Counted from the first letter of the stretch, positions 1 through 9,389 are shown. The stretch: DNA of 64,000 nt from Jiangella gansuensis DSM 44835 (GCF_000515395.1 NZ_KI911782.1:1837090-1901089), one strand, 5' to 3'. Numbers and translations: made by a program. Notes: generated from the sequence alone by a model not told the origin.

Positions 1-730
1 CGCGCCGGTCGCCGTCGCCGGTCTGGACACGGTCCGTGGCGCGCCGGACGCGCTGGCAGCAGCGATGACGGAAGCAGCCGCCACCGGGTCGCTGCTGGTC
101 TGTGACGCGGAGACAGATACCGACCTCGATCTCATCGTTCACGCCGGCACGCTGACCGGCGGGCCGGTGCGATGGGTGGGGTCGGCCGGGCTGGCCCACG
201 CGCTGGCCCGCACGAGCCGGGCGCCGGCGGCCGGGACGACCCCGCCGGCGCCCACGGCCCGCCCGCCCGCGCTGTTCGTGGTGGGCACGGCGGTCGCGTC
301 GGCCCGTATCCAGATCCGGCGGCTGGCCGGGTGGGCCGACACCGTCGTGGAGCTGGATCCTGCGCGGCTGGCCGATCCCGGTACAGCCGCCGAGCTGGCC
401 GCCCGTACGGCGGGCCGGAGCGCCGTCGTCCACCTGACCGCGGCGCACGGTGTCGCCCGCTCCCCGGACGTCGTCGCGGCGCTGGCCGCCGCGGTCGCGC
501 CGTCCACCGCCGAGCACCCAACACTGGTGCTCACCGGCGGCGAGACCGCCCGTGCCGTTCTCGCCGCCATCGGCGCCGGCGAGCTGGTGGTCCGAGCCGA
601 GTGGGACGACGGCGTCGTCGTCAGCACGGTGCCGGACGGGCACGTCGTCGTCACCAAGCCGGGCGCCTTCGGCGATCCGGACACGCTGCTACGGGTCGCC
701 CAGCGGCTTACGCACGAGGAGGACACATGA
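1..730 (+). CDS. Four-carbon acid sugar kinase family protein (DUF1537), 3' part
   Basis: The reading frame is open from base 2, so the gene begins upstream of the window; about 242 C-terminal residues are visible. The segment WVGSAGLAHALA and the later LTGGETARAVLAAIGAGEL match the C-terminal nucleotide-binding domain of the DUF1537 kinases (OtnK/DtnK type), which phosphorylate D-threonate or D-erythronate at C4. The stop overlaps the start of the pdxA2 gene (ATGA), so the two are translationally coupled and probably act in sequence: the kinase makes the 4-phosphate and PdxA2 oxidises it. The family is well supported. The substrate is inferred from the neighbour. Confidence 0.85.
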   Translation, partial: APVAVAGLDTVRGAPDALAAAMTEAAATGSLLVCDAETDTDLDLIVHAGTLTGGPVRWVGSAGLAHALARTSRAPAAGTTPPAPTARPPALFVVGTAVASARIQIRRLAGWADTVVELDPARLADPGTAAELAARTAGRSAVVHLTAAHGVARSPDVVAALAAAVAPSTAEHPTLVLTGGETARAVLAAIGAGELVVRAEWDDGVVVSTVPDGHVVVTKPGAFGDPDTLLRVAQRLTHEEDT

Positions 731-1728
731 CAACACCCCTGGTCGCGGTCACCATGGGCGACGGCGCCGGAGTCGGGCCCGAGGTGGTCGTCCGGGCGCT
801 CTCCGGGCCCGAGGTGCGCGCCCTGTGCCGGCCGGTGGTGGTCGGCGACCTCGCGCGGCTGCGCGACGCCGCCCGCATCTGCGGCGTTGACGTCGAGCTG
901 CGGGCCGTCGCCGGGCCGGAGGATGCCACGTTCGCCGACGGCGTCATCGAGGTGATCGACCTCGGGCTGTTGCCCGCCGGCCTGCCGTACGGCGAGCTGT
1001 CCGCCGTCGCCGGCGACGCCGCCTACCAGTACGTGAAAGCCGCCAGCGAGCTCGCGGTCGCCGGCCGGGTGCAGGCCATCTGCACCGCCCCGCTGAACAA
1101 GGAGGCCCTGCACGCCGGCGGGCACCCTTACCCCGGGCACACCGAGCTGCTGGCCGAACTGTGTGGCGTCGACGAGGTCTCGATGATGCTCTCCACGCCC
1201 ACCGTGAAGGTCATCCACGTCACCACTCACATCGGGCTCGTCGACGCCATCGAGCGGATCGACGTGCCGCTGGTCGAGCGGACCATCCGGCGCGGTCACG
1301 CGACCATGGTCGGTGCCGGGATCGAGAACCCCCGTCTCGGTGTCTGCGGAATCAACCCGCACGCCGGTGAGAACGGCCTCTTCGGCCGTGGTGAAGAAGA
1401 AACCAAGATCGTCCCGGCGGTGGAGCGGGTCCGCGCCGACGGCATCGAGGCCCACGGGCCGCTGCCCGCCGACACCGCGTTCTTCCTGGCCAGCCGTGGC
1501 GACTACGACCTCATCGTGGCCATGTACCACGACCAAGGGCACGGACCGGTCAAGGTGCTCGGCCTCGAGGCGGGCGTCAACATCACTGTCGGGCTGCCGG
1601 TGATCCGCACGTCCGTTGACCACGGCACCGCCTTCGACATCGCGGGCAGCGGCGTTGCCGACGCCGGTAGCATGATCGAGGCATTGCGCCAGGCCGCCGC
1701 GCTCGCGCCGAGCCCGTCCGGACCGTAG
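727..1728 (+). CDS. pdxA2: PdxA2-type 4-phospho-D-threonate/D-erythronate dehydrogenase
   Basis: A 333-residue protein of the PdxA family, NAD-dependent decarboxylating dehydrogenases. The N-terminus VAVTMGDGAGVGPEVVVRAL is the family signature. Metal-binding histidines are visible in HVTTHIGL (near residue 163) and MYHDQGHGPVK (near 265), followed by the conserved segment TSVDHGTAFDIAG. PdxA proper acts in pyridoxal phosphate synthesis, but those next to a DUF1537 kinase form the PdxA2 group that oxidises 4-phospho-D-threonate or D-erythronate to dihydroxyacetone phosphate and CO2. The start at 727 is supported by a GAGGAGG ribosome site a few bases upstream and by the ATGA overlap with the kinase. 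Confidence 0.88.
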   Translation: MTTPLVAVTMGDGAGVGPEVVVRALSGPEVRALCRPVVVGDLARLRDAARICGVDVELRAVAGPEDATFADGVIEVIDLGLLPAGLPYGELSAVAGDAAYQYVKAASELAVAGRVQAICTAPLNKEALHAGGHPYPGHTELLAELCGVDEVSMMLSTPTVKVIHVTTHIGLVDAIERIDVPLVERTIRRGHATMVGAGIENPRLGVCGINPHAGENGLFGRGEEETKIVPAVERVRADGIEAHGPLPADTAFFLASRGDYDLIVAMYHDQGHGPVKVLGLEAGVNITVGLPVIRTSVDHGTAFDIAGSGVADAGSMIEALRQAAALAPSPSGP

Positions 1729-1741
1729 GAGTCGAGGTGGG

Positions 1742-2602
1742 ATGAGCGAGCATACGACGAGCGGGCGCTCGATCGAGCAGCGTCTGCAGCGGCTGATCGA
1801 GGCCAAGGGCCGCGACCGGCTGTCGGCGCGCGAACGCCGCAGCGCCATCGTCGATGTCGCCTGGAGCGACGGCAGGATCGAGGTCGACACGCTCGCCTCC
1901 CACTTCGGCGTGACGGCGTCCACCATCCGCCGCGACCTCGCGTTGCTGACCTCGCAGGGCAAACTCGCCCGCACCTTCGGCGGCGCCATGGCACACGCAC
2001 CAATGGGTGAGACGTCGCTCGGTCAGCGCAGCCGCGAAGCGTTCCGGCAGAAGCACGCCATCGCCGGCTGGGCCGCCGAGCAGATCGGCGCGGGCGAGAC
2101 CGTGCTCCTCGACGCCGGTACCACCACCGGTCACCTCGCCCGGGCGCTTCGGCACCGCGACCACCTCACCGTCGTCACCATCGGGCTCACCGTCGTCACC
2201 GAACTGGCCGACGCCGACGGTGTCGAGGTGCTCTGCCTGGGCGGCCGGCTGCGGCACATCAGCCACGGCCTGGTCGGGCCGATCGCCGAGGCCGCGCTGG
2301 AACGGGTCACCGCCGACCGGGCGTTCCTCGGTGCCGACGGCATCACCGTCGACGAAGGCATCTGTGAGGCGAACCTCGAACAGACCCGGCTCAAAGAACT
2401 GATGATGGCCCGGGCCGGCACGGTCTACGTGCTCGCCGACGGCAGCAAGCTCGGCCAGCGCCCCTTCCACGCGTGGGCCCGGATGCCACCGACGTGGACA
2501 CTCGTCACCGACGACGGCGCCGACCCTGCCGAGGTCGATCGCTTCCGCTCCGCCGGCATCGAAGTGGTCGTGGTGGACGACCGCTCTCGGCCGGTCACCT
2601 GA
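1742..2602 (+). CDS. DeoR/GlpR-family transcriptional regulator
   Basis: A 286-residue regulator. Residues about 40-95 form a DeoR winged helix (VDTLASHFGVTASTIRRDLA); the rest is the DeoR sugar-phosphate sensor domain with the LDAGTTTGHLARAL motif. An N-terminal extension of about 30 residues precedes the helix-turn-helix. It lies 13 bp after pdxA2 on the same strand and is probably its last operon gene, acting as the local repressor with a phosphorylated sugar acid as likely inducer (inference). A GA-rich ribosome site (GGAGTCGAGGTGGG) precedes the ATG. Its 3' end overlaps the convergent next gene by 8 bp. Confidence 0.88.
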   Translation: MSEHTTSGRSIEQRLQRLIEAKGRDRLSARERRSAIVDVAWSDGRIEVDTLASHFGVTASTIRRDLALLTSQGKLARTFGGAMAHAPMGETSLGQRSREAFRQKHAIAGWAAEQIGAGETVLLDAGTTTGHLARALRHRDHLTVVTIGLTVVTELADADGVEVLCLGGRLRHISHGLVGPIAEAALERVTADRAFLGADGITVDEGICEANLEQTRLKELMMARAGTVYVLADGSKLGQRPFHAWARMPPTWTLVTDDGADPAEVDRFRSAGIEVVVVDDRSRPVT

Positions 2603-3662
2603 CCGGGCGCGCGGCGATCGACCAGGCGTCGAGCAGGCGAGCGGCCGAGCCGCCGACCGGGCCCACGACGTCGGCCAGGGTCTCCGGGTCCGGCAGCGAC
2701 GCCGTCGCGACCGCCTCGACCGCGTCGGCGGCGGACGAGATGGACGACGAACACACCCGCAGCAGGTAGTCCGGCACCACCAGCGCCGGGTCGACACAGC
2801 CCACCACGGGCACGCCGGCCGCGACGATCAGCGGGAACACCGTTCCAGGGATGCCGATGGCCGTTTCCGCGCGGGCCGACGCCTGGAGCGACGGCACGGC
2901 GCTGATCTCGTAACGGCTCCACAGCTGCGGGTTCTCCCGCGGGTGCAGGCCGACCAGGATGCGCTTACCTGCCGCCTCGAGCGCGGCCGCGGCGTCCAGG
3001 AGCAACTGCGTTCCCGGCGCGGCGCCGCCGGTCTCGTCCGGGTAGGTCACGCTGGTCAGGACGAGCACGGTCCCCGGCTCGGGAGCGGGCGTGGGCAGCG
3101 TGTCCGTCTGCGGCGAGCCGACGACGCGCACCCGCCGCCGGGTGCCCAGGTGTCCGCCGAACGCCCGGCCCTCCGCCGGCGACGACGACGTCACCACCCG
3201 CAGCCGGTGACGCAGCTCGCGGGCCCGCGGTGCTTCGGCGGCGTTGAGATACGCCAGCGACGTGGCCGCCACCGGGACGAACCGGCCGAGGGCCGCAGCG
3301 CAGTCAGCCGGCCAGTCGGTCGCGCCGGTGACGACGAGCAGGTCGGCCGCGGCGCGGTCCCCGCGGCCGGTCTCGGCGCTGAGCTCGTCCAGCGTCACGA
3401 CCGGGACCTGCTCGTCCGGGGCGAGCTGCGAACGGTCGGGCACGAGTTGCCGCACGTCCCAGCCGCGTGCCGCGATCTCGGGAAGCAGCGGGCGCACGTG
3501 GTACGTCCCCCACGGCTCATTGGTGGCGACGAGCACCCGCGGCCGCGCCGCCCGAACTGCCTGCGCCGGGGCGGCCGCCGTGAGACCCGCGGCGGCGATG
3601 CCGGTAGCGGCCAGGGCGCCGGCGACGAAGGAGCGACGGCTCGGGAGAGATCCAGCATGCAT
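2595..3662 (-). CDS. Tat-exported protein, glycosyl/glycerophosphotransferase-like, function unknown
   Basis: A 355-residue protein if read from the ATG at 3662; a GTG at 3704 would add 14 residues. The N-terminus has a twin-arginine signal (SRRSFVAGALAATG) ending in an Ala-rich cleavage region (APAQA). The mature part begins RVLVATNEPWGTYHVRPLL and alternates hydrophobic strands with Gly-rich loops, reminiscent of a GT-B fold or of CDP-glycerol glycerophosphotransferase-like proteins (VLVLTSVTYPDETG, ILVGLHPREN). I do not recognise a defined family, and an exported nucleotide-sugar-type enzyme would be unusual. It converges with deoR with an 8 bp overlap. Confidence 0.6.
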   Translation of the reverse strand: MHAGSLPSRRSFVAGALAATGIAAAGLTAAAPAQAVRAARPRVLVATNEPWGTYHVRPLLPEIAARGWDVRQLVPDRSQLAPDEQVPVVTLDELSAETGRGDRAAADLLVVTGATDWPADCAAALGRFVPVAATSLAYLNAAEAPRARELRHRLRVVTSSSPAEGRAFGGHLGTRRRVRVVGSPQTDTLPTPAPEPGTVLVLTSVTYPDETGGAAPGTQLLLDAAAALEAAGKRILVGLHPRENPQLWSRYEISAVPSLQASARAETAIGIPGTVFPLIVAAGVPVVGCVDPALVVPDYLLRVCSSSISSAADAVEAVATASLPDPETLADVVGPVGGSAARLLDAWSIAARPVR

Positions 3663-3731
3663 GGCGGCGACCGTACCCAACCGGGACAGCCCGGACATGA
3701 ACACCGGGTGAAGCCATCCGCACCGCAGCGG

Positions 3732-4439
3732 CTACCAGGGGACGGGCCGGCCGTCGCGGAAGAAGCCGCCGGTGGGGCCGTCGTCGGGCAGCGTTGCCGC
3801 CCAGACGATGCCGGCCGCGCCGTCGCGTACCGGCCGCCCGCCGGGACCGCCCATGTCGGTGGCGACCCAGCCCGGGCAGATCGAGTTCACCAGGACGCCG
3901 TCACGGCGCAGCTCGGCGGCCAGCATCCGGGTCACCGCGTTGAGCGCGGCCTTGGTGAGGCTGTAGGCGGGCGTGCCGCCGCCCATTCCGGCCAGCGACC
4001 CGCTTTCGCTGGAGACGTTGACGACGCGGGGGTGGCCGCTGGCACGCAGCAGCGGTATCAGGGTCATGGCCAGGCGCCACGCGCCGTAGACGTTGGTCTC
4101 GGCCGCCTCCCGGACCACGTCGACGTCGGCGTCGGTGGCGCGTTGCCAGGTGTCGTAGTGGATGGCGGCGTTGTTGACCAGGGCGTCGAGTCGCCCGTAC
4201 TCGCGCGACAGGAAGCCGGCCAGGGCGGCGGCGTCGGACGCGCGGGTGACGTCGAGCCGGAACGCGACGACGGTGCCCGGCAGTCCCTTCGCGGCGGCCT
4301 GCGCTGCGGCGAGGTCGCGCGCTGTCAGCACGACGGTGTGCCCGCGGGCGGCGAGCTGGCGGCAGACCTCGAGGCCGATGCCGCGGTTGCCCCCGGTGAC
4401 GACGGCGACTCGGCCGGACCCGTCGACGCGGTCGGTCAC
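3732..4439 (-). CDS. SDR-family NAD(P)-dependent oxidoreductase
   Basis: A classical short-chain dehydrogenase of 235 residues. The cofactor motif TGGNRGIG lies near residue 15 and NNAA near 90. The catalytic Ser is in NVSSESG, and Tyr and Lys are in YSLTK. The C-terminal SICPGWVATDM segment is also typical. The GTG start overlaps the stop of the upstream SnoaL-like gene (GTGA), so it is the last gene of a coupled three-gene operon behind an AraC regulator. The substrate is unknown. Confidence 0.85.
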   Translation of the reverse strand: MTDRVDGSGRVAVVTGGNRGIGLEVCRQLAARGHTVVLTARDLAAAQAAAKGLPGTVVAFRLDVTRASDAAALAGFLSREYGRLDALVNNAAIHYDTWQRATDADVDVVREAAETNVYGAWRLAMTLIPLLRASGHPRVVNVSSESGSLAGMGGGTPAYSLTKAALNAVTRMLAAELRRDGVLVNSICPGWVATDMGGPGGRPVRDGAAGIVWAATLPDDGPTGGFFRDGRPVPW

Positions 4440-4906
4440 GCCGCGACCCGCCCGCCGGTGCCGGCCGCGCACCGGGCCGACGCGAGCTCCGTCAGGGCGC
4501 GGTCGCCATCCTCGTAGGTGGCGTGCAGGGTGATCGCGGTGATCCGGTCGTCGGTGACCCGGATGTCGTACCGGCCGGCGACCATCCAGGTGCCGCGGAG
4601 ATCGCCGTCGGCCAGGTGGTGGTAGCCGCGCACCGTCGTGACGCACCGCACGCCGCCGTCGCCGTCGGGAGCCGGACTCGTCAGCACCGGGCCGGTGAGG
4701 TGCTGGGTCGCGTCGAAGCCGGGCAGCAGCCCGCGCCAGCGCGACACGACCTCGGTCGCGGCGACGGACTCGACCTCGCCGCCCCACAGGGAGGTGTAGT
4801 CGAGCCGGACCTCGCGGGCGAGGACGGCCAGCACGCCGTCCCAGTCCAGGGTGTCGACGGCGTGCAGCAGGGCGGTGACGGCGTCGGCGGCCGTGGAATC
4901 GCTCAT
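4436..4906 (-). CDS. SnoaL-like / NTF2-like fold protein
   Basis: A 156-residue protein. The N-terminal helix VTALLHAVDTLDWDGVLAVL followed by EVRLDYTSLWGG, and the later strands (TWMVAGRYDIRV, ITAITLHATYEDG), fit the alpha+beta cone fold of the SnoaL/NTF2 superfamily, often annotated as nuclear transport factor 2 family. Members are isomerases, dehydratases or ligand-binding proteins, so no reaction can be assigned. The start overlaps the AraC stop (ATGA) and the stop overlaps the SDR start, so it is the middle gene of a tightly coupled operon. Confidence 0.78.
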   Translation of the reverse strand: MSDSTAADAVTALLHAVDTLDWDGVLAVLAREVRLDYTSLWGGEVESVAATEVVSRWRGLLPGFDATQHLTGPVLTSPAPDGDGGVRCVTTVRGYHHLADGDLRGTWMVAGRYDIRVTDDRITAITLHATYEDGDRALTELASARCAAGTGGRVAA

Positions 4907-5835
4907 GCGCCCAGCTTCACCGAACCCCGGCCGTCGTGGGAGGGTCCGATCCTGCGGTTCTCGTGCGGGCGCAGGTCGGAAGGCAGGAAGCCGGTGTGCC
5001 GGCGGAACATCCGCCGGAAGTGGCTCACGTTGGACAGGCCCACCGAGTAGGCGACCTGCGGGACGCTCAGCCGGCCGTTCACCAGCAGCGTCTTGGCGCG
5101 TTCCATGCGCCGCGACGTGACGTACTCGTGCGGCGCCAGGCCGGTGGTCGCCTTGAACGCGCGGGCGAAGTGGAACGGGCTCAGCGCGACGGCCGCGGCG
5201 AGGTCGTCGACGGTGAGCGGGTCACCCAGCCGCGCCTCGACCAGGTCGGCGACGCGGGACAGCAGCACGCGGTCCAGCCGGCCGGTCAAGGCGCGCGACG
5301 GCGGCGCGATGCCGGCGTAGTGGCCGACGACGTGCTCGGCCAGCCGCCGGGCGAGGCTACTGGCCCGGACGGTGTCGACGTGCGCGGCGCCGACATGTGC
5401 GCGCTTGAGCAGCGACGCCGCACCGAGCACGACGGCGTCGCGCACGCCCCGCAGCGGCTCGATCTCAGGCGTCCGCGACGACCCGGCCGCGGCCCGCAGC
5501 AGGTCGTCGTAGGGGTACATCTCGACCAGCTCGTCGGGGCGCACGACCTCGCTCCAGTACACCCGCGACCGGCCGTTGGCGAAGACGTCGCCGGGCCGGA
5601 TGTCGAACCGGTCGCTTCGCCCGCCCGACTCGATGACGACGCCGTGGTGCTCGGCGAACGACACCCCGATCTGCTGCTCGCCGCTGACGGTGACCGCGCC
5701 GGTGGGCGGGCTCCAGCAGTACACCGACCGCAGCCCCGGCCAGCGCAGCTCCGAGCGGCGGGCAGCCGTCCGGGCCGTCGCGGCCGGGCCGGTCATGCCC
5801 GCGCCGCCACCACCGCCGTGCACTGCAGGGACCAT
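4903..5835 (-). CDS. AraC-family transcriptional regulator
   Basis: A 310-residue protein. The two AraC helix-turn-helix units are at the C-terminus (VDDLAAAVALSPFHFARAFK and VPQVAYSVGLSNVSHFRRMF), followed by the usual HTGFLPSDLR tail. The N-terminal cupin-like sensor part carries FDIRPGDVFANG. The ATG at 5835 was chosen because a GATACT -10 element lies 6 bp upstream, which fits a leaderless mRNA; the internal ATG at 5796 is the alternative. It heads the AraC/SnoaL/SDR operon, divergent from ilvD, and probably controls that operon in cis. Confidence 0.85.
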   Translation of the reverse strand: MVPAVHGGGGGAGMTGPAATARTAARRSELRWPGLRSVYCWSPPTGAVTVSGEQQIGVSFAEHHGVVIESGGRSDRFDIRPGDVFANGRSRVYWSEVVRPDELVEMYPYDDLLRAAAGSSRTPEIEPLRGVRDAVVLGAASLLKRAHVGAAHVDTVRASSLARRLAEHVVGHYAGIAPPSRALTGRLDRVLLSRVADLVEARLGDPLTVDDLAAAVALSPFHFARAFKATTGLAPHEYVTSRRMERAKTLLVNGRLSVPQVAYSVGLSNVSHFRRMFRRHTGFLPSDLRPHENRRIGPSHDGRGSVKLGA

Positions 5836-6048
5836 GCCGCCAGTATCCGTGCCTCGTCCAGCCCCAGCGGCGAGCCAGCGAACGTTCACGTGGACCGGTG
5901 CAGGCTGATCACAGCGCCGAGCAACAGCACCGCCGCGCCGTCGACGTCGAACCCCGAGGCGGCCCGCCACCGGCCCACGTGCCGGAACCCGTGTCCGGAT
6001 TCCGGACCTCGCGTCTTTCCGGCCGGACGACGGGACTAGCGTGAGTGC

Positions 6049-7740
6049 ATGACCGTGACTCCCTCCAAGCCCGATCTCAAGCCCCACTCCCGGGCGGTCA
6101 CCGACGGTCTCGAGCGCGCCGCGGCTCGCGGCATGCTCCGCGCCGTGGGTATGACCGACGACGACTGGGAGAAGCCGCAGATCGGTGTCGGCTCGTCGTG
6201 GAACGAGATCACCCCCTGCAACCTCTCGCTGGACCGCCTGGCGAAGGCGTCGAAGGAGGGGGTGCACGCCGGTGGTGGTTTTCCGATGGAGTTCGGCACC
6301 ATCTCGGTGTCCGACGGCATCTCCATGGGCCACGAGGGCATGCACTACTCGCTGGTGTCGCGCGAGGTCATCGCCGACTCGGTCGAGACGGTGTTCGGCG
6401 CCGAGCGGCTCGACGGCGCCGTCCTGCTGGCCGGCTGTGACAAGTCCGCGCCGGCCATGCTGATGGCGGCCGCGAGGCTCGACGTCGCCGCCACCTTCCT
6501 CTACGCCGGGTCGATTCTGCCGGGCAAGGTCGGCGACCGCGAGGTCACCATCATCGACGCGTTCGAGGCGGTCGGCGCCTGCGCCCGCGGGCTCATCACC
6601 CGCGAGGAGGTCGACGAGATCGAGCGGGCCATCTGCCCCGGCGAGGGCGCGTGCGGCGGCATGTACACCGCCAACACCATGGCCAGCGCGGCCGAGGCGC
6701 TCGGCATGTCGCTGCCGGGCAGCGCCGCGCCGCCCGCCGTCGACCGGCGCCGTGACGGGTACGCCCGCAGGTCCGGCGAGGCCGTCGTCAACCTGCTGCG
6801 CCTCGGCATCACCACCCGCGACATCCTGACCAAGGAGGCGTTCGAGAACGCCATCGCCGTGGTCATGGCGGTCGGCGGCTCCACCAACGCCGTCCTGCAC
6901 CTGATGGCCATCGCGCACGAGGCCGGCGTCAAGCTGGAGCTGGACGACTTCAACCGCATCGGCGACCGCGTCCCGCACCTGGCGGACGTGAAGCCGTTCG
7001 GCCGCTACGTGATGACCGACGTCGACCGCGTCGGCGGTGTGCCGGTCATCATGAAGGCGCTGCTCGACGCCGGACTGCTGCACGGCGACACCATGACGGT
7101 CACCGGCAAGACCATGGCCGAGAACCTCGCCGACATCGCACCGCCGGACGTCGACGGCAAGATCATCCACGCGATGTCCGACCCGATCCACAAGACCGGC
7201 GGGCTGACCGTGCTGCGCGGCTCGCTCGCGCCCGACGGCGCCGTCGTCAAGTCCGCGGGCTTCGACACCGCCGTCTTCGAGGGCACCGCGAAGGTGTTCG
7301 ACGGCGAGCGGGGCGCCATGGACGCCGTCGAGAACAACACGCTGGAGAAGAACGACGTCATCGTCATCCGCTACGAGGGCCCGAAGGGCGGCCCGGGCAT
7401 GCGCGAGATGCTCGCCGTCACCGGCGCCATCAAGGGTGCCGGCCTCGGCAAGGACGTCCTGCTGGTCACCGACGGCCGGTTTTCCGGCGGGACGACGGGG
7501 CCGTGCATCGGGCACGTCGCGCCGGAGGCCGTCGACGGCGGCCCCATCGCGTTCGTCCAGAACGGCGACCGCATCCGGCTCGACCTCGCCAACCGCACCC
7601 TCGAGCTGCTGGTCGACGACGACGAGCTGGCGCGCCGCCGGGCCGGGTGGACCCCGCCGGCGCCCAAGCACGAGCGCGGCGTGCTGGCGAAGTACGCCAA
7701 GCTGGTCGGCTCGGCCGCCAACGGAGCGGTCTGCGACTGA
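6049..7740 (+). CDS. ilvD: Dihydroxy-acid dehydratase
   Basis: A 563-residue enzyme that removes water from 2,3-dihydroxy-isovalerate and 2,3-dihydroxy-3-methylvalerate, the third step of valine and isoleucine synthesis. The Fe-S ligand cysteines are visible at residue 57 (NEITPCN), 130 (GCDKSAPA) and 202 ([12 protein letters not shown]). The last two motifs define the IlvD/Edd family, and the length is normal for the shorter IlvD type. A TAGCGT -10 element ends 6 bp before the ATG, so the transcript is probably leaderless. No attenuator-like leader was found here, unlike ilvB and cimA. A palindrome follows 15 bp after the stop and probably ends transcription. Confidence 0.95.
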   Translation: MTVTPSKPDLKPHSRAVTDGLERAAARGMLRAVGMTDDDWEKPQIGVGSSWNEITPCNLSLDRLAKASKEGVHAGGGFPMEFGTISVSDGISMGHEGMHYSLVSREVIADSVETVFGAERLDGAVLLAGCDKSAPAMLMAAARLDVAATFLYAGSILPGKVGDREVTIIDAFEAVGACARGLITREEVDEIERAICPGEGACGGMYTANTMASAAEALGMSLPGSAAPPAVDRRRDGYARRSGEAVVNLLRLGITTRDILTKEAFENAIAVVMAVGGSTNAVLHLMAIAHEAGVKLELDDFNRIGDRVPHLADVKPFGRYVMTDVDRVGGVPVIMKALLDAGLLHGDTMTVTGKTMAENLADIAPPDVDGKIIHAMSDPIHKTGGLTVLRGSLAPDGAVVKSAGFDTAVFEGTAKVFDGERGAMDAVENNTLEKNDVIVIRYEGPKGGPGMREMLAVTGAIKGAGLGKDVLLVTDGRFSGGTTGPCIGHVAPEAVDGGPIAFVQNGDRIRLDLANRTLELLVDDDELARRRAGWTPPAPKHERGVLAKYAKLVGSAANGAVCD

Positions 7741-7755
7741 GCTCTCCGAACGCGA

Positions 7756-7811
7756 GGTGATCAACAGGCCGTCGCTATCCCCAGAGGGGTCGGCACGGCC
7801 TGTTGATCACC
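7756..7811. repeat. TGATCA-capped intergenic palindrome, class D
   Basis: Perfect 17-bp arms (7756-7772 and 7795-7811) starting GGTGATCAACAGGCC enclose a loop with its own CCCC/GGGG stem. It sits between the converging ilvD and HIBADH-like genes and could terminate both. The TGATCA at its right end supplies the stop codon of the minus-strand gene. Related copies are at 20193 and 61471. Confidence 0.85.
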
Positions 7812-8697
7812 GGGGTGGGTGTTCCAGGAAGCCGGCCAGCGCGCTCATGTCCTGCGAGCCGAGGCCTGCCTCCAGCGCGGCCTCGACGACGTGCTGGTTG
7901 GTCGCCGCCTGCGGCATCCGGGTTCCGGTGCGTTCCGCGAGCCTGAGGATCAGCTCCAGGTCCTTCGCGACCAGGTCCAGGCTGAACGCCACCGGCGTCT
8001 CGTCCGGCCGCTCGAACGCCGCCCGCTTGTAGAGCACGAACGGTGCGGCGACGGCGCTGCCGGCGAACACCTCGTAGGCCACCGACCGCTCCACCCCGGC
8101 GCGCTCGGCCAGCACCAGCGCCTCCGCCAGCGCCTCGTTGAGGGCGTGTACCAGCGCGTTGACGGCGAGCTTCATGGTGGCACCGGCGCCGGTGTCGCCG
8201 ACGTGGAAGATCTGGCGGGCCAGCCGGTCGAGCACCGGTCGGGCCCGGTCCAGGTCGGCCGCCGTCCCGCCGGCCATGACCGTGAGCTCGCCGCGCTCGA
8301 CCAGGGGCACGCTGCCGGACACCGGCGCGTCGAGGAACCCGCCGCCGCGCTCGCGCACCGCCGCGGCGAGCGACCCAACCGTTCGCGGGTCGACGGTGCT
8401 GGTGTCGGCGACGACGGTGCCCGGGCCGACGCCCGCGGCCACGCCGTCCGGGCCCGCGTAGGCCGCCTGGCAGGCAGCGTCGTCGGCCAGCGAGACCAGC
8501 ACGACGGGGCCGGCCGCGGCCGCCTCCCGCGCCGTCGGCGCGACTCGCGCTCCGGTGGCCTCCGCCACCGCGTCCGCGCGCGATGCCGTCCGGTTGTAGA
8601 CGACGACGTCCGCCCCGGCCGCTCGCAGCCGGCCCACCATCGCCGCGCCCATCCGGCCGGCGCCGACCACTCCGACCCTGCCCATCACACCGCTCAC
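7807..8697 (-). CDS. 3-hydroxyisobutyrate dehydrogenase-family NAD(P) oxidoreductase
   Basis: A 296-residue beta-hydroxyacid dehydrogenase. The Rossmann motif GVVGAGRMGAAMVGRL is at the N-terminus, the substrate-binding segment FLDAPVSGSVPLVERGELT near residue 127, and the catalytic Lys in GAGATMKLAVNALV near residue 175. Family members oxidise 3-hydroxyisobutyrate, tartronate semialdehyde or related 3-hydroxy acids. It is the last gene of the seven-gene catabolic cluster and overlaps the SDR gene by GTGA. Its TGA stop lies inside the TGATCA cap of the adjacent palindrome. Confidence 0.87.
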   Translation of the reverse strand: MSGVMGRVGVVGAGRMGAAMVGRLRAAGADVVVYNRTASRADAVAEATGARVAPTAREAAAAGPVVLVSLADDAACQAAYAGPDGVAAGVGPGTVVADTSTVDPRTVGSLAAAVRERGGGFLDAPVSGSVPLVERGELTVMAGGTAADLDRARPVLDRLARQIFHVGDTGAGATMKLAVNALVHALNEALAEALVLAERAGVERSVAYEVFAGSAVAAPFVLYKRAAFERPDETPVAFSLDLVAKDLELILRLAERTGTRMPQAATNQHVVEAALEAGLGSQDMSALAGFLEHPPR

Positions 8698-9389
8698 GTC
8701 AGCAGCCAGCCGCTGTCGACGGCGAGGTTCACGCCGTTCATCGAGCCGTTGCGCAGCAGGAAGTCCGCGGCGTCCGCGACGTCGGCCATGGTGGCCAGCC
8801 GCCCGGTCGGGGTGCGGGCGCGCACCGCGTCCAGCGGTTTGCCCCGCCAGTAGGGGCTGTCGCCGACGATCCCCGGATGGATCGCGTTCACCCGGATCGG
8901 GGCCAGCTCCACGGCGAGGGTGTGCACCAGGCCGCTGATGCCGCCGTTGATGGTGGAGACCGTGGTCGATCCGGGGTACGGGCGGTCCTTCGCCAGCCCG
9001 CCGAACAGCACGATGGCGGCGTCGGGAGCCAGCCGCGGCAGCAGCGTGTGGATCACCTCGGTGTACCCGACCAGCTTGAGCGTGACCAGCTGGCTGGCGC
9101 TCACGGCGTCGTACCCGGCGGCGGTGTTCTGGTCGCGGTCGATCGCCGCGACGACCAGGTGGTCGACCCGCTCGACACCGGCCAGCGCCGGACCGATGGC
9201 GGCGGGGGCGGCGAGCTCGACCGCGACCCCTCGGACGTGGTCGCCGATCTCCGCGGCCACCTTGGCGGTCCGCTCAGGGTCACGGCCGGTGATGACGACG
9301 TCGTCGCCGCCGGCGGCCCGGCGGGCGGCGAGTTCGCGGCCGATGCCGGACGTACCGCCGACCACCAGCAGCGTCCTGCGATCACTCAC
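8694..9389 (-). CDS. SDR-fold protein lacking the catalytic Tyr/Lys
   Basis: A 231-residue short-chain dehydrogenase-like protein. The N-terminal VVGGTSGIGRELA cofactor motif is intact. Where active SDRs have YxxxK, this protein reads VSTINGGISGLV, so the Tyr becomes Val and the Lys becomes Asn. The C-terminus (RVNAIHPGIVGDS, MNGVNLAVDSGW) is otherwise typical. It may be a divergent SDR with other catalytic residues or a binding protein. The GTG start overlaps the end of the bicupin gene by 8 bp. It belongs to the catabolic cluster divergent from the XRE-cupin regulator. Confidence 0.8.
   Translation of the reverse strand: MSDRRTLLVVGGTSGIGRELAARRAAGGDDVVITGRDPERTAKVAAEIGDHVRGVAVELAAPAAIGPALAGVERVDHLVVAAIDRDQNTAAGYDAVSASQLVTLKLVGYTEVIHTLLPRLAPDAAIVLFGGLAKDRPYPGSTTVSTINGGISGLVHTLAVELAPIRVNAIHPGIVGDSPYWRGKPLDAVRARTPTGRLATMADVADAADFLLRNGSMNGVNLAVDSGWLLT

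Noticed and set aside
139-1989. A 616-residue minus-strand open frame opposite the kinase, pdxA2 and deoR genes.
   Set aside because: Low-complexity composition typical of an antisense shadow. The plus-strand genes have clear families.
5836-7764. A long minus-strand open frame running from the AraC gene back across the whole of ilvD.
   Set aside because: It is antisense to ilvD, whose Fe-S cysteines and full-length homology are clear. Long antisense frames are expected at this GC content. Only the AraC portion up to 5835 has family features.
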